64,000 nucleotides of DNA from Procambarus clarkii (lineage: Eukaryota > Arthropoda > Malacostraca > Decapoda > Cambaridae). A model generated the notes under the pieces. The model was given only the letters and a program-made list of their open reading frames with translations, was not told the DNA's origin and did no database searches. A program made the translations under genes and the position numbers. Position 1 is the first letter of the stretch. Each line of letters begins with the position of its first letter. The stretch lies in assembly GCF_040958095.1 (NCBI RefSeq), contig NC_091172.1, forward strand, positions 4,806,682 to 4,870,681, given 5' to 3'. This document shows, one piece after another, positions 25,690-37,700 of this stretch.

Positions 25690-26838
25690 TGCCTAAAGCC
25701 ACTATTACGCAAAGCGTTTCGGGCATGATAAACTTAAATGACAAGCTTAATACTAATTGAGCATAATGAGTAGAATGAAAACAAGAAATGAAAACATAGA
25801 TGAAAAAGCAGCACAAATACAATTATGTCGACAAACAGCGCTCTTTAAAGAAAAAAACAGACATTGGTTGACAATAGAAGGGTAAGGTAGGTTACAGGGA
25901 ATTTATTAGGTATAGCTTCGCTTTTAACTTAAACTGGTTGAGAGAGGTACAGTCTTTAACATGGTTGGGAAGGTCATTCCACATTCTGGGCCCCTTGATT
26001 TGTAGAGCATTTCTAGTTTGATTAAGTCGTACTCTAGGAATATCAAAACTGTATTTATTTCTGGTGTGATGCTCATGGGTTCTGATACAACCTTCTATGA
26101 AGCTTTTGAGATCAGGATTGGCATTATAGTTTAGCGTTTTATATATGTATAATACACATGAGAGAATGTGCAGTGACTTAATGTCTAACATATTCAGAGA
26201 TTTAAGTAGGGGTACCGAGTGATGTCTGGGGCCAGAATTGGATATTGTCCTAATAGCAGCTTTGTGTTGAGTAATTAGAGGACGTAAGTGATTTTGGGTA
26301 GTAGAGCCCCAAGCACAAATACCATAGTTGAGATATGGATAGATAAGGGAGTAATAGAGAGTCACCAGGGCAGGGCGTGGTACATAATATCTGATCTTAG
26401 AAAGAATGCCCACAGTTTTTGAAACTTTTTTTGATATGTTTAGAATGTGTCCCTGGAAATTAAGCTTGTGGTCAATTAGGATGCCAAGGAATTTGCCATC
26501 TAATTTGTTACAAATTTGGGTATTGTTTATTTTGAGATTTATTTGATTAGAGGATTTATTGCCAAACAGAATATAAAAGGTTTTGTCAATGTTAAGGGTG
26601 AGTTTGTTGGCAGTTAGCCACAGATGGACTTTATTTAGCTCAGTATTTACTGTGGCATTTAGAGCAAGGGGATCAGGACTGGAGTAAATGAAGGTTGTGT
26701 CGTCAGCAAATAGAATTGGTTTGAGGTGTTGGGAGGCATTTGGAAGGTCATTAATGTAGATGAGAAAGAGGAGAGGGCCAAGTATGCTGCCCTGGGGAAC
26801 ACCAATGTTGATGGGTAGGGTGGGAGAAATTGTGTTAT
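25690..26838 (-). mobile_element. Older LINE family A copy, split by the intact LINE
   Basis: 26838-25892 is an open ORF2 C-terminal half starting at NNTISPTLPINIGVPQGSIL, with FADDTT at about 26700, ending TAG near 25892. The 3' UTR runs to about 25690 and stops early in (TATG)n. The missing upstream part reappears at 32147-32227 (SLQYLESYLTDRLQYVS region) on the far side of the intact LINE, which shows that the intact copy inserted into this one. Confidence 0.88.
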
Positions 26839-27181
26839 TCAGATTCAGATTCAGATGTTTATTCAGGTAAGGTATATACATACAAGTGATGTTACATTAA
26901 TGGATTGATATATAGATAGAGCTAGTACATACAATGCCTAAAGCCACTATTACGCAATGCGTTTCGGGCAAGAAAAACATTAATATCTAGAACTTAATAC
27001 TAATTGAGCATAAAGAATAAAAGATGTTGAGAACAAATACAAATAAAGATAAAAAAAAGGGGGAACATGACTGAAAAAGCAGCACAAATACAATAGGTTG
27101 ACAAACAGTGTTGATTACAAAAAAGAAAAAAAAAAAAAAGAAAATAACAGACATGGGTTGACAATAGAGGAGTGAGGTAGA

Positions 27182-30124
27182 TTACAGGGAATTTATTAGG
27201 TAGTGTTTAGTTTTTATCTTAAACTGGTTGAGAGAGGTACAGTCTTTAACATGGTTGGGAAGGTCATTCCACATTCTGGGCCCCTTGATTTGCAGAGCAT
27301 TTCTAGTTTGATTAAGACGTACTCTAGGAATATCAAAACTGTATTTATTTCTGGTGTGGTGCTCATGGGTTCTGTTACAACCTTCTATGAAGCTTTTAAG
27401 ATCAGGATTGGCATTATAGTTTAGCGTTTTATATATGTATAATACACATGAGAGAATGTGCAGTGACTTAATATCTAACATATTAAGAGATTTGAGTAGG
27501 GGTACCGAGTGATGTCTGGGGCCAGAGTTGGATATTGTTCTAATAGCGGCTTTGTGTTGGGTAATTAGAGGACGTAAGTGATTTTGGGTAGTAGAACCCC
27601 AAGCACAAATACCATAGTTGAGATAAGGATAGATAAGGGAGTAATAGAGAGTCACCAGAGCAGGGCGTGGTACATAATATCTGATCTTAGAAAGAATGCC
27701 CACAGTTTTTGAAACTTTTTTTGATATATTTAGAATGTGTCCCTGGAAATTCAGCTTGTTGTCAATGAGAATGCCAAGGAATTTGCCATCTAATTTGTTA
27801 CAAATTTGGGTATTGTTTATTTTGAGATTTATAAGACTAGAGGATTTATTGCCAAACAGAATATAGAAGGTTTTGTCAATGTTAAGGGTGAGTTTGTTGG
27901 CAGTTAGCCAAAGATGGACTTTATTTAGCTCAGTATTTACTGTGGCATTTAGAGCAAGAGGGTCAGGACTGGAGTAAATGAAGGTTGTGTCATCAGCAAA
28001 TAGAATTGGTTTGAGGTGTTGGGAGGCATTTGGAAGGTCATTAATGTAGATGAGAAAGAGGAGAGGGCCAAGTATGCTGCCCTGAGGAACACCAATGTTG
28101 ATGGGTAGGGTGGGAGAAATTGTATTATTCACAGAAACATATTGGAGCCTGTCAGTAAGGTAGGACTCGAGGTATTGTAGGGAGTGCCCTCTGACTCCAT
28201 AATGATGTAATTTAAGAAGAAGGTTATGGTGGTTGACAGTATCAAAAGCTTTACGCAGGTCCACAAATAACCCAACAGGAAGCTCCTTTTTATCAAGGGC
28301 TGTATGAATCGAGTTAAGCATACTAATAAGTGCATCGTTAGTGCTTTTTTTGGGTCTGAAGCCATATTGGCAAGGGCTAAGTATATTGAGTTTGGCTAGA
28401 TATGAGTAAAGCTGCTTGTATATAAGTTTTTCAAAAATTTTTGACAAGTTTGGCAGGATTGATATAGGTCTGTAGTTGTTAACATCTGTGGGATCACCAC
28501 ATTTGTGGACAGGCGTTACTCTCGCTTTTTTTAGAATATCTGGAAAGGTTTGGAGTTCAAGTGACTTGTTGAAGAGCAAAGCAATAGCAGGGGCTAAAGA
28601 TCTGGAGGCTTTTTTGTATATTAAAGTTGGTATCTCCTCAAGGGCACTAGACTTGGTTTTAAGGGAAAGGATTATCTCATTGACGTCAGTGGAATTAATA
28701 GGCTTTAGGTACAGAGACTGTGGATAGTTACCTGTAAGATAGTCCTTAATGTCGGTACTGGAAGATGGAATATCATTTGCAAGGGATGAACCAATGGAAG
28801 AGAAGAACCTATTGAACTCAATAGCAGAATCAGAGGCTGAAAGCTGACCATCGTTATTAGACAGGAGAGTCGGTTTGTTATTTAAAGATTTCTTTGATCC
28901 CAATATTTGTGAAATTGTGCTCCAAGTTTGTTTAATGTTGCTCTTTATTTGAGTAAATTTATCTTCGTAGTAATTAGTTTTGGCTCGTCTAATTATCTTA
29001 GTTAGCAATAATGAGTAATTCTTTGAGAATTCTTTGGAGACAATTCCTAACCTATACTTCTTCTCAAGGTCGTGTTTTTTGTTAATGGATTTCAGTATTC
29101 CCTTTGTAAGCCAAGGATTGTTAAGCCTTTTGCTTGTGACTTGTTTTGTAAGCCTAGGACAGTGGGTGTTATAAAGGCTAAGAGTTGTTTGTAGAAAAGA
29201 TTGCACTGCTAGGTTGATGTCCCCTATGTTACCTAACTCGGACTCCCAGTTGACATTATCAGCAGCAGTTATAAAATTGTTTATAGCAGTTTCATTGTGC
29301 AGCCTAAAGCTTAACTCCCTTGTTTCTAGAGGTGGTTTGCTAATGTTAGTTAAGAGAAATGTGGGGTAGTGGTCTGTAGTGCTATCGGTGATTATACCTG
29401 AAGTAAGCGGAGAGGTTATGTTGGTCCAGATGTGATCTAGAGTCGTGGCAGTGCTATCAGTGATTCTAGTAGGTCTAGTGATTAAGGGTATGAGGAGGCA
29501 GGAATTCATACAGTTGAGGAAGCTAACAGCAGTAGGGTGTTCTGGCTCGCAGAGGTCAATATTAAAGTCCCCTGCGATAATTAGGTGGTTTTTGTTCAGT
29601 CTGTTATCAAGTATTAGATTTCTAAGGTTTGAGTTGAATACAGACACATCAGTGTTGGGAATTCTATAGACTGCACCCACAGACAGGACAGACTCAGCAC
29701 CCTTGACTCTGAAGCTGGCGAAGATATACTCCCCATAGCAGTCTCTAGTTCTAATTTCTTTTAAGCATGTTAGTTCTTGGTGGTAGTAAAGAGCAGTGCC
29801 ACCACCTCTCTGAAGTTGACGACAGTTGTGAATTGCTGAGTAGTTAGGCATGTTAAAGAGTTGAGTAGTATCCTCTTTCAACCATGTTTCAGTAAGTATA
29901 ATAAAAGAGAATTTGTTGCCAATAGTTTCAATCAAGGCACTAACATCATCGAAGTGTTTACCTAGGGATCTAACGTTCAAATTGATTACAGAGATATTGT
30001 GATTATGAGTTAATACATTGTTTACATCATGTGCTACAAAATATCTGCAATTTAGATCATGAAAGTGATTATTGTCATAGATAGTGGATAAGAGGTTAAG
30101 TTCTGGGTCTATACTTGACTGCAT
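27182..30124 (-). CDS. LINE ORF2: endonuclease-reverse transcriptase
   Basis: 980 aa from ATG at 30124. Residues ~40-270 form an APE-type endonuclease: INLNVRSLGK, ILTETWL (Glu), RGGGTALYY, AVYRIPNTD, AGDFNIDL (Asp/Asn) and a TTDHYP His motif. An EN-RT linker (~340-480) holds NNPWLTKGIL and IIRRAKTNYYEDKF. The RT covers ~500-760: NYRPISILPNLSKIFEKL, GFRPKKSTNDAL, GLFVDLRKAFDTV, GVPQGSILGPLLFLIYINDL and the catalytic FADDTT. The C-terminal domain includes NYGICAWGS and GPRMWNDLP. It nicks target DNA and primes reverse transcription of LINE RNA at the nick. CR1/Jockey superfamily placement is by motif style only. Confidence 0.93.
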   Translation of the reverse strand: MQSSIDPELNLLSTIYDNNHFHDLNCRYFVAHDVNNVLTHNHNISVINLNVRSLGKHFDDVSALIETIGNKFSFIILTETWLKEDTTQLFNMPNYSAIHNCRQLQRGGGTALYYHQELTCLKEIRTRDCYGEYIFASFRVKGAESVLSVGAVYRIPNTDVSVFNSNLRNLILDNRLNKNHLIIAGDFNIDLCEPEHPTAVSFLNCMNSCLLIPLITRPTRITDSTATTLDHIWTNITSPLTSGIITDSTTDHYPTFLLTNISKPPLETRELSFRLHNETAINNFITAADNVNWESELGNIGDINLAVQSFLQTTLSLYNTHCPRLTKQVTSKRLNNPWLTKGILKSINKKHDLEKKYRLGIVSKEFSKNYSLLLTKIIRRAKTNYYEDKFTQIKSNIKQTWSTISQILGSKKSLNNKPTLLSNNDGQLSASDSAIEFNRFFSSIGSSLANDIPSSSTDIKDYLTGNYPQSLYLKPINSTDVNEIILSLKTKSSALEEIPTLIYKKASRSLAPAIALLFNKSLELQTFPDILKKARVTPVHKCGDPTDVNNYRPISILPNLSKIFEKLIYKQLYSYLAKLNILSPCQYGFRPKKSTNDALISMLNSIHTALDKKELPVGLFVDLRKAFDTVNHHNLLLKLHHYGVRGHSLQYLESYLTDRLQYVSVNNTISPTLPINIGVPQGSILGPLLFLIYINDLPNASQHLKPILFADDTTFIYSSPDPLALNATVNTELNKVHLWLTANKLTLNIDKTFYILFGNKSSSLINLKINNTQICNKLDGKFLGILIDNKLNFQGHILNISKKVSKTVGILSKIRYYVPRPALVTLYYSLIYPYLNYGICAWGSTTQNHLRPLITQHKAAIRTISNSGPRHHSVPLLKSLNMLDIKSLHILSCVLYIYKTLNYNANPDLKSFIEGCNRTHEHHTRNKYSFDIPRVRLNQTRNALQIKGPRMWNDLPNHVKDCTSLNQFKIKTKHYLINSL

Positions 30125-30766
30125 AAAAGAAGCTGATTGTAGAATCAGAAATAAGTAGAAAAAAGCTATAAAATAGGGAAAAAAATATACACAATACTGT
30201 ACAAAACAAACACAAAAGGGGCTTACAGGGGTACAATGGAGTAAGGGAGTATGGCTAGGCTAGGCAACCTAGGCAATTAATGAGATTAAAGAAAAAACAT
30301 GTAAACATGGACTATACAAAACACAAGATATGGAAATACAAAACAAAAAATATAAGCAAGACTAAGCAATACAAAAAAAAAAAAAAAAAAAAAACAAATT
30401 GAGCAAAAATGAGGTAGATTGCTTACGAGTACTCACAGGTACACTGTAAGTAACAATTTGCAATTTGAGATGCAGGCAAAGCCAGGGGTACAATGGAGTA
30501 AGGGTGCATGGCAAGGCTAGGCAACCTAGGTAATAAATGAAATCAAAGAAAAGTTGAATAATAAACATAGGCAAATTTGAGCTAATGATTAATAACTATA
30601 GATAGTTCAGTAATGACTGTATAATTAAAAAGACCTGAAGAACTACTTTAATAACTCAATTAAATAATTTCGGTAAATGACTAGGTAAGAGTAAGTTAAA
30701 AATTAAGTCAGAAAATGAACCAAGGAGACTTAGGATACCTAGCCCCACTAGTTGACAGGGGGTTAA

Positions 30767-31840
30767 TTAAGTTAATTCATTGGAAGTGATAAGGTGAGAC
30801 AAACCACATTGGGAGAGGAAAGTGTTGAGGTTTTCTTCACTAGTAATAGTAAACATTTTGCCCTCTGCGGTTTTTCTCACCTTTATCAGACCATCTCTAA
30901 CGAAGCACTGATGAATAGCATCTGGGTTTTGTTGCCGGATTTGACGCAGGCGGTAGAGGATTTGCTGTCTGTTCCTGGTCAAGCACTCGTTGATGTATAA
31001 TCCCTTCCGTAGGGATGCAGCTGTCCGGACTAGATTGGATTTCGTGAACTGGGAAGACAGCTTCAGGCGAATTTTCCGTTGATTTAGACCTGATGGATTC
31101 TTTTTGCCTACTCTGTAGGCAGCAATAACGTCAGTTTTGTTTAGATTGAGCTGCAATTTGTTTTTTAAGAGATCCTGAGCTATTTCGAAACAATTTTCAC
31201 CTTCATGTTCCACAGGTATATCTTGGGACGACACGATAACAGAGTCTAGCAGCTTTTGCTGGTCTTGTTCCTCCTGGGAGACGGAACGTTGGGCTGAAAA
31301 TGTACTGATACATGCAGTCATTTTGCTGAGAGCTTCCTCCTGCTTTTTTAAGGCTTCATCAGTTTTACGAAGGTTGTTTTCCTCATGGAGATCATTCAAA
31401 TCATGCTGTAGTTGGTCTTGGCTAGCCTTGTAGTTTCTAATATCCTCGCGGAGGAGGGTTATTTCTTGTTGTTGTTGTTGGAGATTAGCGCGGTTCGCTA
31501 GATTCTCGTTGAGAAGACTCAAGATGATAGAATTTTGTGACTCGAGGACTAGGCACAACTTTTTGAACCACAGATTCTCGGTCCAGTTAGTGAATTCCGG
31601 TGAGGGACCGGAAGCTCGCTTGAGTTGATTATACTGGGATGCTAGCATGTTCATAGGAGAGGGTTGGGAGGACTCTGCTCCTTTGCTCAATGGGGTGGAG
31701 GGGAGGGCAGCCCCGCCACTCCGGACCCCAGAGCTTCCAGACGGAGAAACACGGATATTGTTATTGTTGGCCGGGATGGATGTCTTGTTAGGGGGTTTGT
31801 TGCCCTTATTTCCCTGCACAGTCACATTTTTAGGAGACAT
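30767..31840 (-). CDS. LINE ORF1 protein (RNA-binding, coiled coil)
   Basis: 357 aa. The N-terminus is low-complexity Asn/Pro/Ser-rich. A predicted coiled coil spans ~100-200 (QQQQQEITLLREDIRNYKAS, KKQEEALSKM). A compact C-terminal half (~215-350) contains ENCFEIAQDLLKNKLQLNL, AAYRVGKK, LYINECLTRNRQQILYRLRQ and FVRDGLIKVRK, which has the look of L1-ORF1p-like RRM plus C-terminal domain. The likely role is packaging LINE RNA as a trimer with chaperone activity. It lies upstream of ORF2 on the same transcript. A truncated homologue begins the LINE at 40885. Confidence 0.85.
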   Translation of the reverse strand: MSPKNVTVQGNKGNKPPNKTSIPANNNNIRVSPSGSSGVRSGGAALPSTPLSKGAESSQPSPMNMLASQYNQLKRASGPSPEFTNWTENLWFKKLCLVLESQNSIILSLLNENLANRANLQQQQQEITLLREDIRNYKASQDQLQHDLNDLHEENNLRKTDEALKKQEEALSKMTACISTFSAQRSVSQEEQDQQKLLDSVIVSSQDIPVEHEGENCFEIAQDLLKNKLQLNLNKTDVIAAYRVGKKNPSGLNQRKIRLKLSSQFTKSNLVRTAASLRKGLYINECLTRNRQQILYRLRQIRQQNPDAIHQCFVRDGLIKVRKTAEGKMFTITSEENLNTFLSQCGLSHLITSNELT

Positions 31841-32146
31841 GATTGGTTAGAATGGACTGAGGGGTATATGTTGAGAAGAAACTTGCGTCAGGCAGCGCGG
31901 TGGCGGCAGCATGCACTGGTACTCACACCGTAGAGGATTGTTTTGAAACTTATTTGAGATGGAATGAGTTGATTTTGGTCGGTTACTTTGGTTTTGCTAT
32001 AACATGCTTGGACTCCATGTACTTAGCTGCCTGTGGGTGGTGGTCTACATCATCTGGCGTAAGTTTAAGGGCTGATATACAGCTTATAGTGAGGAGCGTA
32101 GCGTGCGTAGCGTCCTCCGTCCAGGGTCCCGGTGACGAGCAATCCA

Positions 32147-32227
32147 CAGAAACATATTGGAGCCTGTCAGTAAGGTAGGATTTGAGGTATTGTAGGGAGT
32201 GTCCTCTGACTCCATAATGATGTAATG
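32147..32227 (-). mobile_element. Upstream piece of the older LINE family A copy
   Basis: 81 bp identical in order to ORF2 sequence just upstream of the 26838 break (HYGVRGHSLQYLKSYLTDRL region). It is the other half of the split copy at 25690-26838, and itself is 5'-truncated at 32227. Confidence 0.85.
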
Positions 32228-32252
32228 TAAGTTATTAATAGGAGTTAGCTAA

Positions 32253-32560
32253 GTTCTATAACATATTGTTACTGTAAGTGGACAGTGACCTTGTATGTTA
32301 AGATAATTGTCAAGTTAATAATATTAATAATAATTTATTCACAAGCAAGTACAATGGGGTTGGTGAGATTACATAAGATTGGTATTTTTACATTCTTGTA
32401 AGGTCACTAACATGCACAGTGTTTCCTGCAAGTTCTATAGCATATAGTTACTGTATGTGAACAGTTACTTTGTATGTTGAGATAATTGTCAAGTAAGTTC
32501 TGTAACACTTCCAGTTACATGAGAGTGGACAGTGACCTTTTATGTTGAAACAATCGTCCA
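32253..32560. repeat. ~65-bp diverged repeats split by a LINE family B tail
   Basis: Three similar segments (GTTCTATAACATATTGTTAC, then AGTGACCTTGTATGTT...ATAATTGTC) lie at about 32253-32320, 32430-32495 and 32497-32560. Between the first two, 32325-32412 is the antisense 3' end of a family B LINE (AATAATTTATTCACAAGCAA). Confidence 0.6.
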
Positions 32561-32761
32561 GTTCTTTATAATTAATAGGTAATAGGTAAGAGCCAAGTAT
32601 TACACCATATTCTATCTATAAATAATATGGGCCAATGATTGATCCTAAGCAAATAACTACACATCATTCACATCCATCAACACAACACGAACCTAAACTG
32701 CCAATCAAAACAAACTATATTGTTTTGGTTTGCCTAGATGACAAATTACAAGCCGTGGTTT

Positions 32762-33228
32762 GGCCACAGGGTGGCAAAAACCGTAGCTCTTTGACCTTTA
32801 ATATGCGGCTAGTAAAAAATTCTTGAGAATGTGAATATTCTAGAAGTTTCTACCCGAATCCAGGGCAAGAAATGCATGACTATATAAAAAGTTCCGATAC
32901 TTGTGGAACAAAGTTTGCATTTGCAGTTAAAGGAGGTAAACCTTTAATTGTGTCTTGTTTGCCAAGTGCCATTCAGTCATTACAAAGCCAGGAACTTGAA
33001 ACGCCAGTATGAACCCAATCACAAAAACTTTTCATATGATTATCCACCTAAATCAGACTTAAGGAAAAATAAGTTAAATGAGTGAAAATCATCAATAAAT
33101 TGCCAGCAGACACTGTTGACATTATTCAGTAAGGAAGCTGTGGCTCTCAAATAGTTCTCCTGCAGCTCTCAAACATCTAAGGTTTATCATTTGCAGCTCT
33201 TACAGTAAGCAAGTTTGGCCACCCCTGC
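32762..33228 (+). mobile_element. hAT-like DNA transposon remnant (BED-finger piece)
   Basis: 32951-33082 reads CLVCQVPFSHYKARNLKRQY and NHKNFSYDYPPKSDLRKNKL, the BED-type zinc-finger N-terminus of hAT/ZBED-GTF2IRD2-like transposases, with the usual His after KR changed to Gln. The right end GGCCACCCCTG (33218-33228) is the complement of a CAGGGGTGG-type hAT terminus. A left end CAGGGTGGC at 32767 is possible but one base short. The rest is degraded. Confidence 0.5.
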
Positions 33229-33234
33229 CATAAA

Positions 33235-33486
33235 GGCTACTCCTATACCTGGTAAAACAGGCCTATAATAATCATACATACCAATTATGCAATGATTAAA
33301 TTTAGGCTTATATCTACAAATTAAAAATCATTACACTAATTTATAGTTAGAAATACTTATTATTCAAAGATATTGAGAATAATGGAAATATAGACAACTC
33401 ATGTAAATACTAGCAGTAATTAAGCCTAGGCTAACTATATTCAATGACATACTCCAAAAAATATTATAAATTATAGTCATGGTAAT
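33235..33486. other. AT-rich flank of the LTR retrotransposon, nothing identified
   Basis: The only feature is GTAAT at 33482-33486, the left target duplication of the LTR element. Confidence 0.5.
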
Positions 33487-34475
33487 TGTTACAACTGATA
33501 TGAGTGGGACTCTATGGGGTACTGGTACTATTAAGGGGTATAGGTAGTTAGAAGACAGGAGTATCAAATATGGGAGAGCTAAAAGGCCCGGCCCCCAAAA
33601 TAAACTATCCACAGTAGTAATAACTTGCTACAAGACCAAATATGTTCGTCTAAGGGTTGATCACTGCGCTCCCACCTTGGAAGAAGAGATACTCTGTAAT
33701 TCATGTACTTATTTATTAACCCCTTAACAACCCCCCATACACTCACACCAATAACAATAATAATAATAACTTTACCACACTATCTTACGTTAAAAGCCTT
33801 GGTCCACATAGGCAGGATACAAGGTTTACACTAATAACAAGCTAGGGTAAAGTACTACTGGATAAGCCCTGAAGCTGGATGCAGCTTAGGGTAGTGAAAC
33901 CGCGTGGGACCCTAATACAAAACACAACACTTAGGGGTACCCAAACACTGGCAAAATACTATCCCCAGGTCTCACCAATCGTTACTACCAGAGTAGGCAC
34001 ACTCACTAATGCCCTGTACTTAGCTTAAGGATACAGGAACTTCAGGTAAGGGAAATAAGTAAGAGGAGAAGGAAGGAGCGTAGGGGAGCAGCCACAGAGT
34101 AGGTCTTATCCACACACACCAGCCAGAGAGAAGAGCGAGCTCCTCGCGACCACCTGGCCTCCCTCATGTCGTGGTGCCGGAAGGAGCCTAATTGATCGTG
34201 CAGCTAAGCACATTAAAGATCTTCCCCTATGCAACGTATTGTTACTTTATGAGTGATTAGAAAGTATTAGTAAGCAAAGTTGGTGCCTATGTTATTATTT
34301 AATAATCAACCCCCAGCTCAGTCTTTAAATGCTCTTTGAGAAACAATAATAGTCTTACGTCTGGCAGGGAAGATACAAACAATTTCCATTCGAAATGCGC
34401 CAACTGTACTACTTAGGAAGTTTAATAGCTCAATTTTGACCTCTGGTTTCCACTGGAGAACCCAGGGTCGTAACA
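33487..34475 (-). repeat. 3' LTR of the Gmr1-type element
   Basis: 989 bp, TG...CA boundaries on the + strand (TGTTACAACTG to GGGTCGTAACA). Same length as the other LTR and no difference noticed on reading both through. Confidence 0.93.
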
Positions 34476-34787
34476 CTCCTCCCCCCTTCAGAGAAAAAAA
34501 AAAAATGTGACTACTAGAATAGTAGTCATATTTTTTTTTGTAAGAGTATACAGAGAACAAAAAGAAAAACCTATGACAAAAACAAAAAATCAATCAAAAG
34601 CAATTTCTCTGCAAAAAAAAAAAATACAAAGGAGTTCTCTGAAAGAAAAAAAAAACATACACAACAAAAATAAAAGAACAGGGAAGTAAATAAATTGGAC
34701 ACGGAATATTTAATGTCACAGGAGAACCTAAAAAAAATAACTAAAGCATGACAGTTGGTAAATGGCTTTCTGTGGCTCAGATGAATG

Positions 34788-37700
34788 TTATTCAGGCAAC
34801 CGGGACAGAGCGTCGGCTATCACGTTGAGTCTGCCCGGTAGGTGGGTAATGGAAAGATTGAAGTCCTGTAGGTACAACGCCCACCTGAGGATGCGTTTAT
34901 TCTTACCCTTCATCTGAGTCAGGAAGACTAGTGGGTTATGGTCCGTGTACACTTCCACTATATTACCTGTGAGGTAAACTTCGAACTTTTTACATGTTAA
35001 CACTAGCGCCAACGCCTCTTTTTCTACCACTGAATAATTGCGTTGCGCCTTGTCGAATTTCACAGAGTAATAATATACTGGGTGTTCCACCTGATCATCC
35101 CCAGTTTGCAACAACACTGCACCAGCACCCGAGTCAGACGCGTCAACATGAATTTTAAACGGTCGGTCGAACCTTGGACTAGCAAGCACTGGGGCGGAAG
35201 CTAAGATCAATTTCAAATTTTTAAATGCCTCTGCACAGTCTGATGTCCACTTAAATTTAACGGCTTTCCGCAACAAGTCTGTGAGAGGAGTGGCAACACT
35301 GGAAAAGTTCTGACAAAAACGTCGATAGTACGCACACATACCGATAAATCTTTGAACGTCCTTTTTAGACTTTAGTACTGGATACTCCAGAATGGCATTG
35401 ATTTTATCTTGCCGAGGTAACACTTTTCCTTGGCCCACTTCATAACCGAGGTACGTCACTGTGCCTTGGCCAAAATGACACTTTTTAGCATTTAAGGTAA
35501 GATTTGCCTTTTTCAAGATGGCAAACAACTGGCGTAACCTAGCTATGTGGTCAGCCCAATTACTGTCAAACAGCACGATATCATCTAAATACGCCCGACA
35601 ATTTGGCACCTTAGCGAGTAGAGAGTTCATGAGTCTCTGGAACGTGGCAGGGGCATTACGCAAGCCGAACGGTAACACTTGATACTCAAAAACACCCTCG
35701 GGTGTCACGAACGCGGTGAGCTGTTTAGCACGTTCAGTGAGTGGGATTTGATAATACCCCCTCGAGAGGTCGAATTTCGAAACGTACTTGGCATTTCCCA
35801 ACTCGTCGATGCAGTCCTCGAGGAGGGGCAGCGGATAGGCATCCACAATGGTCACCTTGTTGAGCTGCCGATAGTCGGTGCATAATCGCCAGGAGCCGTC
35901 TGGTTTGGGGACCAAAAGGCAGGGCGAGCACCAAGAGCCCTGGCTCGGCCGGATGAGGCCGTGCTGGAGCAAGAAGTCGACCTCCTTCCGTACGATGGCC
36001 TTCTTTTCTGGACTCATCCGATAGGGTTGAAGGCGAATGGGAGTGTAGTCCGTCAACTCGACATCATGGCAAATGGCATCAGTCTGGGTCGGGACCTCCC
36101 CGAACAGACTGGAGAATTCATCAACCAACGACTGCACCTCTTCACGTTGGGCCATCTGCAAATGGGACAGTTCCTCCACAGCATTCACAGAACTAGAATT
36201 ATTGAAAATGAGATTAGTTGGGTCCCCAGAACAATCATCCCCTCTCTCACTGGAAATGGAAACATTGGTTAGTGCAATGGGCCTGGGGCCCTGGAACTTC
36301 TTCAGTCGATTTACATGTATGAGCATTACCTGGTTACGTTTGTCAGAGTGCCTCACTTTGTACGTGAGGTCCCCAATCTTTTCTGTCACAATGTAGGGGC
36401 CTTCGTACTTGTGGGACATAGTGTTCCCTAGTCGAGGCTTTAATACCAGGACAGGGTCGCCAGGCTGAAATACCCGTAACTTAGATTTAGCATCGTTACG
36501 TTCTTTCATCTTTTCTTGGGCCTTGCCAAGATACTTTAATGCAGCCGCCTTGCAGTCCTTGAGTCTCTGGTGGTGTTGCGCAAAGAAAGCCGAACCTTCG
36601 GATAACGTTACGTTCCCCAACAGATTCTCCTGTAACATTTGCAAGGGTCCACGAACTTTATGGCCAAAGACTAACTCAAAAGGAGAACAGCCCAGTGAAC
36701 TTTGTAATCCCTCTCTAGCCGCAAACAAAACATACGGTAAATTCTCATCCCAGAAGGTGTGGGAACTCTCGCACGATGTCTTCAACATCTGCTTCAGAGT
36801 TAGATGGAAACGTTCAATTACCCCCTGACTCTGTGGATGGTATGGGCTGGAAACCTTATGAGTTATTCCATGTTCCTTACAAAATTGCTCGAAAACATCA
36901 GACTTAAAATTAGTACCATTGTCAGTTTGCACGACCCGAGGCAGTCCAAAAGTGGAAAAAAATTGCAACATACGAGCAACAACAGTTTTTGCTCGGATGT
37001 TCCTTACAGCAAAAGCCTCTGGGTAACGAGTAGTGATACACATCATCGTGATTAGGTAAATATTACCAGACTTAGTTCTAGGTAATGGTCCAACACAGTC
37101 CATTACCACATGAGAAAATGGTTCCTCTGGCACGACAATAGGCCTTAGAGGAGCTTTAGGTGGAGTCTGGTTTGGTTTCCCAACCAGTTGACAAACAATA
37201 CATGCATTACAAAATTTTGCCACGTCGCTTTTCAGCTTGGGCCAGAAAAAATACTTTAAAATTTTGTGATACGTAATATTAATACCTTGATGTCCCCCCA
37301 TAGGATCATCATGAGCAGCTGCCAAAACTCTTTCTCTATAGCAGGTCGGCAACATAACCTGGTGGACTACCTCCCACTCATTTGACAAGGGAGCACTCTG
37401 TGGTCTCCATTTTCTCATCAAAATCCGATCATTGTAGTAGTACCCAGTTGCTGCGTCTACAATTTCCTCCATAGAGACGGCTGTTTCATGACAATCTGCA
37501 AGAGTGGGGTCAGCTTTCTGTAACTCACTCAAGGAGGCATCTAGGCCTTGGTCAGATGCCATTGGCCGAGGCTCAACAGTGTTCTCCACCTCCCCACTAC
37601 TCTCGGTAGATGGCGGTGGCAGGCTCTCCACAATGTCCTCGGCCGCGTCATCGAGTCGGGCCATGAATGTGTCCGCGAGGTCCACTTGGTTTTCACCACT

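Larger units (their letters stand above)
26839..32146 (-). mobile_element. Full-length, apparently intact LINE family A
   Basis: About 5.3 kb: 5' UTR (32146-31841), ORF1 (31840-30767), ~640 bp inter-ORF spacer (with an A-run at 30371-30392), ORF2 (30124-27182), 3' UTR and a (CTGAAT)n tail ending at 26839. Both ORFs are uninterrupted, and comparison with the other family copies shows no disabled catalytic motif. It interrupts an older copy of the same family, with at most a 2-bp target duplication. It is the best candidate for a recently active LINE here. Confidence 0.9.
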
